This document shows, one piece after another, positions 9,058 through 19,200 of a stretch of DNA of 21,869 nt; the stretch's first letter is position 1; every line of letters starts with the position of its first letter. The notes under the pieces are model-generated. The model searched no databases. It was not told the origin of the DNA and was given only the letters and a program-made list of their open reading frames with translations. A program made the translations under genes and the position numbers. The stretch spans positions 15,819 through 37,687 of the forward strand of contig BFEA01000075.1 in NCBI GenBank assembly GCA_003427395.1, in the 5' to 3' direction. Source of the DNA: Chara braunii (taxonomy: Eukaryota; Streptophyta; Charophyceae; Charales; Characeae).

Positions 9058-10791
9058 CAGAGAAGAGAGCACAGGTCCCACATGCAGGAGAGAGGAGAAG
9101 AGCAGCATGCTGAGAGGGTTCAGAGGAGAGAGGAACAGCATGTTGATTGGACACAACAGACAGAGAGGCAGGCTGCAGAAAGGACCCGGAGGGGAGGACC
9201 ATCAGGTGGATCAGATGCGCCCCCTCAGCCTGCTCATGACTGCCCTATGACAGACAAAGGGCCAGAAGTACCTCAAGAGCCACATGGAAAGGAGAAGAGT
9301 GAGGAACAGGCTGCAAGGGAGAAGGAACAGGACAGAAAGGAGAGAGCAGCAATAGAAAGAGAGATCAGAGTCCAAATCAGACTCAAGAACATTGCGGAGA
9401 TGCACGAGAAGGTTGAGCAGGGAGAGCAGTCTGTGATACTAGAAGACAGAAAGGGGAATGGCTCACCCACTCAAGACGATGAGACTCTTTTTTTCACAGA
9501 AGCTTGGGACAACTTTGATAACCTGTTGGAGGCAGCAGGGAGGCCCAGGGAGCAGCATCGGAAGATGGGGGTTAAGCTGATCTCTACAGACTTGCTTAGC
9601 CTGAAGGGCCTTATGAAGGAGGGTTTTACGGCGGCCAAGACTTCTGATGAAAAAATGAAGAAGAGGTTGACAAGGGTGGCGCGAGCGTCTCATGAGCAAA
9701 GAATGGACTGGCAGAAAGAAATTGGTGATCTCAAGAAGGAGTTGGAGAGGCAGGACAAGGAGATGGAAGTCATGAAGACTGAGGTGGAGAAGGCCTGGGC
9801 AGGCAACGAGGCCATCAGACAGGTCAACCATACCCTCAACAAAGTCAACGACACTTTGAGGACCTACTTGCAGGTACAACAGAATATCTTTCAGGTAAAG
9901 GATGCCAAGTGGGAGAAGAGGATAGAGGATCTTGAGGCCAAATGTGCACAGCAGGCGCCTACTGCAGTGGTGGACTGGACAGAGGTCCAGGGGTTTGAGA
10001 TCAGGAAGCAGCCTGCAGAGGAGGCCTTCAAGAGTCAGAAGGTGGAAGAGAGGGCAAACGAGCAAAAGGGTGAGGAAATCCCGCTGCTGGATAAGAGGAT
10101 GTTGGAGTCACAAGAGACACTAGCAGGAAGGGACTTAGAGGCAGGAGAGTTTGAGTGGAGGATGCCCACCGTCTTGGCACATGAGCAGGGACTAGTGAGG
10201 CCAGGGGTGAGGCCACCAATAGAGGCTAACATGGATGAGGCTGCACCACCTACGATTCAGAGAGAAACTGTGGGGCAGCAGGAGGCTCAGGAGAGTGTGG
10301 GACAGGCCAGGGTTGAAGCTGAGGTAGGGGAGGATCTGGAGGTTTCTCAGAAAACCCCACCACCTCAGGGTATGCCCCTAATTGCAGGTCTGGAGGATGT
10401 GTTGGGATCTTGGGCCACTGGATCTGGGTCAGAGGAGCGAGTGAGTGATCAGATGGCGCATACAGATGACAGAGCAGCATGCCCCATTCCTCCAGAGCAT
10501 CCACAGCAGGAGATCACTAGCGAGGCTACAGCAGTCCCCTCATCTGTCCCCTCCCAAGGAGCTGACATAATGAAGCAGAAGAAGTTTGGAAGGTGCTTCT
10601 ACTGCAAGAAGGGCAAGCACCCACAGGAGACCTGTCCCAAAAGCCTCAAGGATGAGACGAATGGCTTGTTTTCTTGGGATCCTTCTGGGGTACAAAGGGA
10701 TAAGTATGGGAACCTGATCCTAAAGACTCGTGATGGGATACGGGCGCAGTTGTATAGGCAGCTGCAGGAGGACATGAGTGATGAGGAATAG
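9058..10791 (+). pseudogene. Gag-like ORF, coiled-coil and CCHC part
   Basis: In frame with the piece ending at TGA 9055, with its first Met at 9082 (569 codons). It begins with a very charged Glu/Arg/Gln region (about 9082-9420). A long helical stretch follows (about 9600-9945), with heptad-like spacing in DLKKELERQDKEMEVMKTEV and a later KWEKRIEDLEAKC, probably an oligomerising coiled coil. An acidic, Pro/Gln-rich spacer leads to a zinc knuckle CFYCKKGKHPQETC (C-x2-C-x4-H-x4-C, from 10594). The C-terminus (WDPSGVQRDKYGNLIL, RDGIRAQLYRQL, then acidic MSDEE) looks like the conserved tail of algal Gag-type proteins I recall from Chara. The domain order suggests an RNA-binding structural protein. 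A captured gag or a second gag of a nested element are both possible. Confidence 0.75.
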
Positions 10792-11140
10792 GATTCTTTC
10801 ATAGGGTCCGGAAAGGTCTAGATTCTGACAAGTATAAAGCATCTCTGACTCACTACTGATAGATGATTGTATATAGGAGGACACATGGAGAATTGGATCA
10901 CACCCATGTACATCAGTTAGTTGAGTCATTACTGAGATGTTTACTTTCGCATATTGATTTTTAGGCTTAGTTGTACATAGGATGGTATTGAGTGTGACAC
11001 TGATTTTCCTCATTTTTTAGTTTCACATTTTTCAGTGTGGTGTGGAGTGTTCTTAGATAGTGTTTTTGTGTGAGTTTATGATTCTTTCTCGTTCAGAGCG
11101 GTGTGAGATCTTGGTTTCCTTTTACCTTGACTTTTACTTT
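10792..11140 (+). other. Non-coding region after second ORF
   Basis: AT-rich, with no supported gene on either strand. Short minus-strand frames here show no family motif. Probably 3' untranslated sequence of the preceding ORF. Confidence 0.5.
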
Positions 11141-11261
11141 GACATTTCGTTCGGATACTCTGATTCTTTGTTGAGTACTGTGACACTTGGTACAATACCC
11201 AGATTCTTTGTGTAATACTTGGATTCTTTGTACGATACCTTGACCGTTTCGATATGGACGG
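11141..11261 (+). repeat. Degenerate 20-bp minisatellite, about 6 units
   Basis: Units start near 11141, 11162, 11182, 11202, 11222 and 11242. The clearest three begin GATTCTTTGT (11162, 11202, 11222) and end in a TACTT/TACCT-like part. Spacing is 20 bases after a first unit of 21. More degenerate GATTCT words lie upstream (10793, 10820, 11081) and downstream (11288). Confidence 0.7.
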
Positions 11262-13620
11262 GAGTTTTTTATTGTTGCAAGGCACCAGATTCTATGCGCA
11301 TACGCGAGTCTCAAACTTCTTCCTTTTTGTGTGGTGTGTCACACTCACTCTCAGTTTGTGGACTTGCTCATATGAATGATTGTTGTGATGAAATAGATGT
11401 TATAAAACAATCTGATTTGCACTATCTCCCTTTATTCTTACACATACATGTTTCAATAACAGATGAAGTCATAAGTACAGGGTAAGGGAGTGCACCTCAC
11501 GTTTGTTTGAGAATAAAGACTTGTGTCATAATTTATAAGGGCATGAGTGATGATAAATGGAAAGGTCACAACTGAAGTTGTGTTTTGTGTGTGGCTCAAA
11601 AGCGAGAGAAGGAAACTCAATGGCCGATTGGGTTTTTCCTTATATGAAAGTGATATTATGAGAGAACACTCGAATGAGGTGCTATAACGATGAGAAAATT
11701 TTATGTATGTAAGTCTGACGAGGAAAGGCCAAAAATTTTGTGAGAATTATGAATGGAAAACTTATGGCAATTGAGATAGAACTCTGGAAAACATTTGAGA
11801 GATGTCCCTAAGACGTGTGACCTCACCTGCCCTGATCAAGGTAAGGAAAGGCACGACCCTTGTGGTTTATTGAGTATCTTGTTGGAAAGTTGAAAAAGGC
11901 AATATCCCTCCACGTAGTCCCATGGGCAGTTGGTACTTGATCCTTTGGTTATGCTGAAAGCTTTTGAGAGAGAATGCCAGATCACAATGGAGTCAGTCTA
12001 AGGGACATATTTTGTGAGGCCAAGCTAAGGGGCTATACTTAGCATCGTTGAAACTGTAGAACCTAACTCCCAGCGAGGGCCGCTGACCGGCACAACCTGG
12101 CAACGGGACCATGGCTCACCAAAGGTTAAGTCTTGAAGGGTCGGCCGCCCGGAGAGGCTTAGCTAGAGGGAAAGTCATTGGGGTCGACTAAGTCAAGAGT
12201 CAGGACCCTTCGGGGTACCAAGATAGGAAAAATTGTTTATCGTTGCGCAACCAACGAATGCACCATCGCTACATAACAACGCGATGGGCCGTGGATTCGG
12301 CATGATCGACCGTTCTGCGGTGGGCCAAGATGGAGACCTAAAAACCACATGTGTTAGACTCCAGGAGGGGAGTTCAGTATGATCAGATATTAGATATGGT
12401 AAACATTACCATTTGGGGACTAAAGGTGCCTCGTATTTAAAAGAGGTCTCGATTAGGGCCCGCGTCCTAAGTTATGACCCCGTGCGCGGGACGATGACTA
12501 AATAGGACACCAACGATGAACCGGCAGATGTCTACGACGAAGGGAGAGGACTATCAACTTACTACCTGGTAGCGGGTATTACGTTGTAGTACGGAACAAA
12601 GTATCCACTAACTCCGAGGCCAGGACGTGAGAGACCCATGTTAAAACCCTGGCAGTGGATCACCGTGACGGGGGTAGATTGATAGACTACCTCGAACAGA
12701 GTCGAGTCGACTAATCGGATTGGTTACTTTCTTGTCAGCAGATGTGATTTTGTTCAGTTTATAGTTTTGATTATTTTACGCGACGGGGGTGTCGCTTAAT
12801 AGGGTCCGGAAAACTGTCAGTCCGAACACCCTTACAAAGGTATTTGGGCACATTTTTGCATCTCACAGAAGATGCGTCTTCAACAATATCTGAAAGAGTG
12901 TCCCATTTCTGGGTGACCACAACCAACTCCCAGAACGTGGGAATGACACTCGCATTTTTTGATTGAATCAGAGAGTGTGTGGGCGTGCACCTTGAGAGCA
13001 CGCGTTAGGCTAGCTAGATGGTTAATCAATATAAACTGATAATCTCGCTTGGAAGTGCGAGCTAGGAGAAGGTTGGAATTTTAAAAGAACGTTGTGTGAG
13101 CCGCGACCCCGAACACGGTAGCGAAGTCACGACCAGCGCAAAAATTTAACCTTTGAGACTACGGCTAGAGGAAAAATCTTTTATTTAAACTTACGGAAAT
13201 GCGGCACCTTTGGGGCCGCATAATGTGGAGTGCGCGAGAATTAGATTTGGCTGCGAGTGGACGACAGTAGAAACCGTGACGAGCTTTATGTAGGTTGGCA
13301 CAGATTGGGTATGGTGCGAGCTAAAGCCGGGGTCTTTCCGACCCGGAGGCAATAAAGGGCTGGCATTTCGAGGGATAGGATTGAGTAGGAAAGCCTCGGA
13401 GTTGGCCACAGAGTGGCGGGGCAGTGTGCATAACGAGCCAAGTGAAGCTTTGCCCGCGAGGCAGTGACAGCACGACATTGCGGGCCATGTGCTCAGGCAA
13501 TAAACCTACTGGCGGTATTAGTACACTGCTATAGGCCAGGTCTAGCTGCAAGTACACTTCATATGAAATTTTGCGCATACTAAGCTTAGACTTGGGCCTA
13601 GCCCTATTGGTTAACATACT
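11262..13620. other. 2.4 kb without recognisable genes
   Basis: No ORF with family character was found. AATAAA at 11512-11517 could be a poly(A) signal of the upstream transcription unit. From about 12060 the sequence turns GC-balanced with short hairpins, for example CCCGCG at 12460-12465 against CGCGGG at 12484-12489 and a GGACCC-TTCG-GGGTACC fold near 12205-12222. Low-complexity, long-UTR or LTR-like sequence is likely. I saw no second copy in the window. Confidence 0.45.
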
Positions 13621-13759
13621 GAGCTATTGACCAGCAGATCCCGGGATCGAGACCAGCAACCAGCATTGGAGGAGTGGAGGAGCACAGCTTGGAGAAAAAT
13701 GAGGGGTCGAGGGTCCTGCGGGACTATCCCCCTTAGTTTTGTTGGGGAGTCCGACCGCA

Positions 13760-13800
13760 GGGCCCGTTGGAAAGGGCCGAGGTCCGAGTTCCAACGGCCC
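13760..13800. repeat. Inverted repeat, 12-bp stem
   Basis: GGGCCCGTTGGAA (13760-13772) pairs with TTCCAACGGCCC (13789-13800), with one bulged C and a loop of about 16 bases. The surrounding stretch (13735-13805) is GC-rich and is followed by a T-rich tract (13830-13912) ending in TTTTTTTAG, which could be a splice acceptor or simply low-complexity sequence. Function unknown. Confidence 0.7.
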
Positions 13801-14595
13801 TCCTTCCCCTCTCCTTGTTTCCTATAATTCTCTAGCTTTTTTTATTTTATTTTTAGTTTTATTTATCTTTGTTATTATTGTTCTGTCTGGTCCCGTTCTT
13901 CTTTTTTTAGGAATGGTCCGGTGCCGGTACCCCGCATTAGATTGTTCGACCAAGTGAAGGTGCTTGACAAGCAAGAACCAAACATTTCAGAGTTTGACCA
14001 GGCCCGGCCGACCAAATGACGACGTTCCAAGGCCATCACTCGGCCGCGGTCCTTCGGGACATCCGTTAAAATTGGAACGATATAGAGAAGAAATAGCGTA
14101 GCCCCTGTGCGNTCGTGGCATGCACATGGGGTGTTACGCTTGTCTGAACTTAGCCATCATAAAGGTCTAGGTCCATAGCAGTACCTAGTGCTTGGGCGTA
14201 GCCAGTGGCTCGCAAATNGTTCGTCGGACTTGGGTATAGGGGTGAAAGACTAATCGAGCCGTCTAGCGGCTGGATCCCTNCNAAGTTTCCTGCGGGATAA
14301 GTAGAGCCGCTGNACGGCACTCACGTGATTGTTGAGCGGTGCGTTGCTCATTTGGAAGNAAGTGTGTCTCATGCGAANCAGGAGTCTTACCTGTTAANGN
14401 AAGAGAGTATGATCACAGGAGAGAGAAGGTGACAGTGNAGGAGGAGAGGTAGGAGGAGAAAGTNAGGGGAAACGAGGGGAATGACAGCGGAAGAAGAATG
14501 AACCTGNACGCCNACGTGCGCCAGGTACGTTNAAAAATAAAGAAGAAGAGAGCAACGGGNGAGGAAGCTATGGNGGGAGCAAAANGCTACGNCAT

Positions 14596-14619
14596 GCTCG
14601 TTTGTTAACAAAAACGAGC
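14596..14619. repeat. Inverted repeat, GCTCGTTT type, copy 1
   Basis: GCTCGTTT (14596-14603) pairs with AAACGAGC (14612-14619) across a short loop that contains GTTAAC. A related fold recurs at 14782-14803. Confidence 0.7.
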
Positions 14620-14781
14620 GGNGAAAGATGGCGGACAAAGGTTCTAAGGGCGGGCGAATCCGATCCCGACGTTAGTTTAGTCAGACAGTTGGTAGATAGG
14701 GAGTTAAAAAGACATGGGGTTGCGCGATGGAATNGGGGGAGGAGAATAGAGGGATAGTCGGGGTGAAAAAGGGGTATCTCA

Positions 14782-14803
14782 CTCGTTTCTTAATGAAAAC
14801 GAG
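14782..14803. repeat. Inverted repeat, CTCGTTT type, copy 2
   Basis: CTCGTTT (14782-14788) pairs with AAACGAG (14797-14803). It matches the fold at 14596-14619 in stem and spacing, with a different loop. It lies at the edge of the repeated segment described for 14.4-16.2 kb. Confidence 0.65.
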
Positions 14804-16217
14804 CGAGAAAAGATCCTAAGTTGGGATTTTGAGGTGTTCTGAAGGCATTGGCCGCGGCAGAATTTGAAGCCGGCCACCGGTTCGGCCGCTATGACTATAA
14901 AGTCTGCGCAAGGATGCATCTTCCCATGATTCAGCAGGAAGTTCATTCTCGTTTGCAGCACTCTGATATGTAAAGCGGCGGACAGGCGCTGCCCGTCATC
15001 AGCAAGTAATTGGTATTGATTGTCTTCTTCACCAGCAGTGACGACGCGCTCGTTCCGCTGGTCGCAGTAGTCTTTTACGATGAAATCGTGGAGGAGGTCT
15101 CGTGCTGCTCGCCCTTGTAGTCTACATGGCTATACGGCTCCTCGTCGGGTCCATGCTCGCCGTCATCACGTGCGCCTTGTGTCCTAGTAAGTAAACGGAG
15201 ATCCGTGAACCTGACCGCCCTCACGGGCTAAGTGCATCAGATTTCAGAAGGAGCAGGAGCGCACGAGTTAGCCGACGGGCAGGTGCAAACATTACAAGAC
15301 ATGAGCGTGCGTAACGAGAGAGAGTGAGAAGGTTCATACAGGAAGGCTGGCAGAGCAGGGCAAACCGAACGACGAGCTACCGCGCCACTTCGCAATGCAT
15401 GTATCCGCCCTTACTTTAAGCGGAAGAAATCCATTTTTGATTTTGCTTGTCCTAATGGCAGAAGTGGCGTGAGGTATCAGCGAGGTCGGAGACTTACCTT
15501 AAGGCCAGGTGCATTCAAGCGCGAAGAGAGTAGACAAGAACTTTAGTAAGAAACGGACGAGAAGAGAAGGAGATTACACTCACCTCGAAGATTGCCGGTG
15601 TAGGATGAACCGAAAGTTGAGCTACGGTGCCAAGCGACGAGGAACAATAACGAGGGAACCTCCCGTGCATCTGTCCCGATTCTAGGGGCAGATTCATTCT
15701 CGCCTCGGATATGGTAAGAAGTGGAGTAGGCTGTGGTGTGGTGCTATTAGCTTCAAGATCGCGCTGTCCACCTGGCCCGTCGCTTTCATCTTTGAGGCCG
15801 CATTGCCCATCTGGGTCGTGGCCTTCATCCCCAAAGACCATGCACACACGAACTAGAGAAAGAAAGAGGAGGGATTCCAGTTTGCAGAGGGGGAGTTGGA
15901 CGACTAGTCATCAGGCGTGATACGGATTGACAGGTCGGGAACCTTTTCCTGATTCTATGAGTGGCGATGCTTGGCTGTTCCTAATGCAGAAGTGATCCTT
16001 CCGTTGAGCGGATTGTGAACTCTTTCTGGTTTCCGTGACTGCTGTATACCGCAAGTGCCATCTCACTGAGTTTGAAGTTGTTAATACGCGGTGTGTACAG
16101 GTGAAAAGTCGGGGGCTTTGTTGCTCCCTGAATTGTAGTCTTGAGAGGCGATCTCTGCAGCGGACTGTTACCAAAGCAGCGAGACTTCGAATCTATATTG
16201 CTACTGGACATTGCCAT

Positions 16218-17758
16218 ACTGAAGCTGCAGTTCCTTTAACTCGTATCATTGTCGATCCGATGTGCAGAGTCGTAGGGTCGACATCCGCCTACGTTTCAGT
16301 GCTGATTTAGCCACAGGCTGTTGCCGTGGGAGGAAACAGTGTGATCTGCTACCTAACTACATGATTACAGAGGAAGTAGTGGCATGTTCTGCTGAACTTG
16401 CGATGAAGCATAGTGTTGAGCGCCTGACCGGTGGATAATGCTTTCGCAAAGGCCTTGCAGCTGCTAAGGGTTACTGCTCGCTGGAACCAAGACTACTGTA
16501 GCTGCCCATCGGGTTTGAGTTCTGTTCTCAGACGAGGCTGTTCGAATTGATTGTTGTTTGTTGTTGCAACAACCAGGTTCCTGCTGTTGTTGGGTGGTTA
16601 CCTGGTTTGGAGTCCGATGTTGCGGTAACGCTACAATTAGGGGCGTCCGGTGCGAACAGTACCCTTGTTGCACACAGTTGGACAGCACTGACGGCATGCA
16701 CTTTTGAGTTTTGTTGTGCAGGGTACTGGTTCGGCGCACTGCTGCTGTGCTTCAGCAGACTGCTGGCACAGTGAATAGTTGCTGCCACTGTGGAGTTCTG
16801 ACCGTTGTTGCCGCTTCTGCTATTTCTTGTTGTGTCCAGCCGCTGTTAAGGTCATACTATTATCGAGCCAGGGATTCCGCTTTACGACTTATGAATACTT
16901 CATTGAGTTGCCACGACTGTGCGTTCGTAGCAGACAGCTGTTGTGAACGTTGTTCCTCACGGAAACGGACTGTTGCGGTGGACATTGTCCCTTGCTGAAG
17001 CAGACTGCTGTTGTGAACGTTGTTCCTCACGGAAACGGACTGCTGCGCAGGGCGTTGTCCTTCGCTGGGCTTACTACTGTGCAGGGCGCCATTCTTGTTG
17101 AGTACCGCTCCTCACAACATACAACTACAACATTGGCGTGAGAAAGGGGTACTGCGAGTGCAGGGAGTAATTGGGGCGTCTGCAAGGGGGTTACTGCTGT
17201 TGTCTGGAGATCTGTCCGGGAACTTTGTGCGCTGCGTTCCGGCCATGGTTTTGACCGTTCTCTGCTGCGTTTTTCTTGGCCACCATTGCGGGGCCCTCAG
17301 TCGAGTCAAGGTTTCAAGGCCCTCTCGGGCAAGTCTGAGTGCGCCTCTCTTGGATCTGAGAGTCTGACCTTTCTCTTTCTGCCTTTCTCAGTCTCAGTCT
17401 AGTCTCTTGGTTACGAAAGGAAGGCGGTAGGCGGGATTGCAACCCGTAGGTCCACGCCAAGGCCTTTGTAGGAGGTTGCCCCACCGATTGCGGGAGCTCT
17501 GCCGGAGCCCAGGCGGGGTTTTGGAGGCAGCGAACTCTAGGTATATCTTCGCTAACCTGTGTGATCCCTTCCCCTAACCTTTATCCTTGGGTTACTTGAA
17601 CACAACTATGTGAGGTTATTACTTCTTACTTTTGTTATGTCTGTCAGAACATGCATCTTGAAAGTTCAATCAACAATATATGAGAGTGCAGACCTTTTGA
17701 GTGAATTCAGACTAAGTTGAACTGGGGGAAAGGTGGGAGGAAGGTGTTATGCATGCGT
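16218..17758. other. Non-coding CTG/TTG-rich stretch
   Basis: Words such as CTGCTG, TTGTTG and CAGACTGCTG recur from about 16440 to 17100. They leave short frames open on both strands with Cys/Val-rich or Gln/Asn-rich translations that look like base-composition artefacts. Positions 17340-17580 are CT-rich and then GC-rich. No family motif was seen, and I leave all the short frames uncalled. Confidence 0.5.
16931..17070 (+). repeat. 70-bp tandem duplication
   Basis: Units 16931-17000 and 17001-17070 share CAGAC(A/T)GCTGTTGTG and a nearly identical 46-base first part including CCTCACGGAAACGGACTG; the second parts are more diverged. A more degenerate CAGACTGCTG word lies upstream near 16756. 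Confidence 0.9.
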
Positions 17759-19031
17759 TTGACCGGCTCAACCCAAGGCTGAGCCCCTCCGGGTGGATGT
17801 CAACTCAGTGCTATGTTTTATTGAGGTTTGCTGATCTGAATTAGTGACTCTTATGGCTGGTCTACCCGAGTGGGATAGGATCAGTCGCTGTTTTATTTAA
17901 GGGTTTCTGAACAGGAGGATGGGCACCCCGGGTGGGGAAGGCTTTGAATCCTGGTGTTTATTTTAATGAGTTGTGGTGCGTGTTTTCTTCTGAGGGAGTA
18001 ACGACATAAGACTAAGCGTACCCTAGGGTTAGGGCGGCTTAGCCATGAGCCATGAACTAAATGGTCAACTAGAGTATAAAACTTGCTATATATACAATTT
18101 GAACTTATATTTCTGACAGACCGGGCGCCTCGGGTGGGGAAAGCTAGTCAGTAAGTCAGGTAGAACTAAGGAAGAGGGAAAGAGATGAAGAGTAAAACAA
18201 AGGTAACTGGGCAGACTGAACCTACCCTAGGGTTAGGGCGGTTCGGTTATATGCTCATGATAACACTAAGGAGCAGAGAGTTAGTATAAATCTGTTTTTA
18301 GTTTCCCTTCTAGACATGAGGCAGGATCGGAAGTTCCATTATTGGAAAGGTCTGATCGACTGCTTAATAAGAGAAGGAAAAACATAAAGTCTGTGAAAGT
18401 ATTTGTACCCTATTTTCTGTTGTATGACTAACTAGGCATACCCTAGGGTTAGGGCGGCCTAGCGATAAGCTTTTGTAGTTTAAAGTAAGTTGGACGTACC
18501 CTAGGGTTAGGGCGGTCCAGCGTTTCGGTGTTTATAACTGTTCAGGCAGATCAAGCACATCCTAGGGTTAGGGCAGCCTGATCACATTTCCTTATGTAAC
18601 TTAAACTCTTGTGGCTAGCTAGGCGTACCCTAGGGTTATGGCGGCCTTGTGATATGCCTTTGTCGTTGATGAGTTGTGGGTTGGACGTACCCTAGGGCTA
18701 GGGCGGTCCAGCTTGTTGTTGTTTGTACCCGTGTTCAGGCAAGCTAGACCTACCTCTGGGTAGGGATGGTCTAGAATGANGNCGTATGTAACTTTGTTTA
18801 AAGNAGATTGGGCACACCCTAGGGTTNGGGCNGNCCGGTTCTATGCTATTTGTCGTCAGTTAGGCAGAAGNCANACGTACCNTAGGGTNAGGGCGGTCTG
18901 GTCATATGCCTTNTGTGTANAGTTCATGTTATGTTGGGCATACCCTAGGGTTAGGGCAGTCCAAATGTGCGTACTTTACTTGTGTANCTAGGCAGGTCAG
19001 GCATACCCTAGGGTTAGGNCCTTGTCTGACC
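17759..19031. repeat. Array of about 17 two-step hairpins with covarying stems
   Basis: Outer-stem limits: 17759-17803 (branched), 17857-17884, 17912-17953, 18012-18042, 18113-18151, 18215-18247, 18325-18357, 18432-18462, 18489-18521, 18549-18583, 18619-18649, 18680-18712, 18744-18774, 18807-18839, 18871-18901, 18934-18964, 18995-19031. Typical unit: an outer stem of 5-8 bp, a small asymmetric internal loop (TA against C, or GTA against CG), an inner stem CCCTA/TAGGG and a GGGT loop. Outer stems differ between units yet stay complementary: CTAAGC/GCTTAG, ACTGAACC/GGTTCGGT, CTAGGC/GCCTAG, GTTGGAC/GTCCAGC, CTAGACC/GGTCTAG, TTGGGC/GTCCAA, GGTCAGGC/GTCTGACC. G-T pairs occur in several, as expected for selection on folded RNA. 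No protein is encoded. The strand of action is unknown, although G-T pairs on the + strand favour a + transcript. Confidence 0.85.
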
Positions 19032-19148
19032 GTATGNCATAGGAAAGAGGGATGTAAAAGNGAAGGAATTGAGCGATTTAACGAACTACTTGGACTAAAT
19101 TAATGTGGGATTGTGAGANNTGTTTGGTTATGCATGCTTGTGGGCTCT

Positions 19149-19200
19149 CACTCGGGNGCATCTCNTTGATAGTTTAGTTGCTTTAGGTGCTCGCCGAGTG
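19149..19200. repeat. Inverted repeat CACTCGG/CCGAGTG
   Basis: CACTCGG (19149-19155) and CCGAGTG (19194-19200) are perfect complements 38 bases apart, just after the hairpin array. The loop is much larger than in the array, so it is probably unrelated. Confidence 0.5.

Larger units (their letters stand above)
14380..16217 (-). other. Diverged repeats with possible minus-strand exons
   Basis: Three related segments recur at about 14590-14635, 14785-14955 and 15545-15705. On the minus strand the last two contain R-M-N-x2-L-x3-G-x-M-H (from RMNFLLNHGKMH near 14946 and RMNLPLESGQMH near 15697), followed later by an F-S-x-R-x-F motif. Good 5' splice donors lie on the minus strand at about 14393 (CAG|GTAAGA), 15497 (AAG|GTAAGT) and 15585 (GAG|GTGAGT). 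This could be a decayed multi-exon gene with repeated exons, or a repeat family with splice-like words. I do not recognise the protein. Several N bases reduce certainty. Confidence 0.3.

Noticed and set aside
10801-12812. Identical 14-mer ATAGGGTCCGGAAA at 10801 and 12799
   Set aside because: About one such match is expected by chance in this window, and the flanks do not align.
12990-13075. Second tRNA-like stretch (TAGCTAGATGGTTAA, then GGTTGGAATTT)
   Set aside because: The acceptor arm does not pair and the B-box is off consensus.
13600-13660. tRNA-like boxes (TTGGTTAAC and GATCGAGAC), possible tRNA relic or SINE head
   Set aside because: The T-stem pairs at only 3 of 5 positions and no acceptor stem closes.
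16464-17367. Several Cys-, Val- or Gln/Thr-rich short frames on both strands
   Set aside because: They overlap each other and follow from CTG/TTG-rich DNA, with no conserved motif or start context.
18012-19020. CCCTAGGG and GGGTTAGGG words suggesting interstitial telomere repeats
   Set aside because: The words are spaced about 60-150 bases apart inside hairpins, not tandem TTTAGGG-type heptamers. The pairing of variable flanks explains the pattern better.
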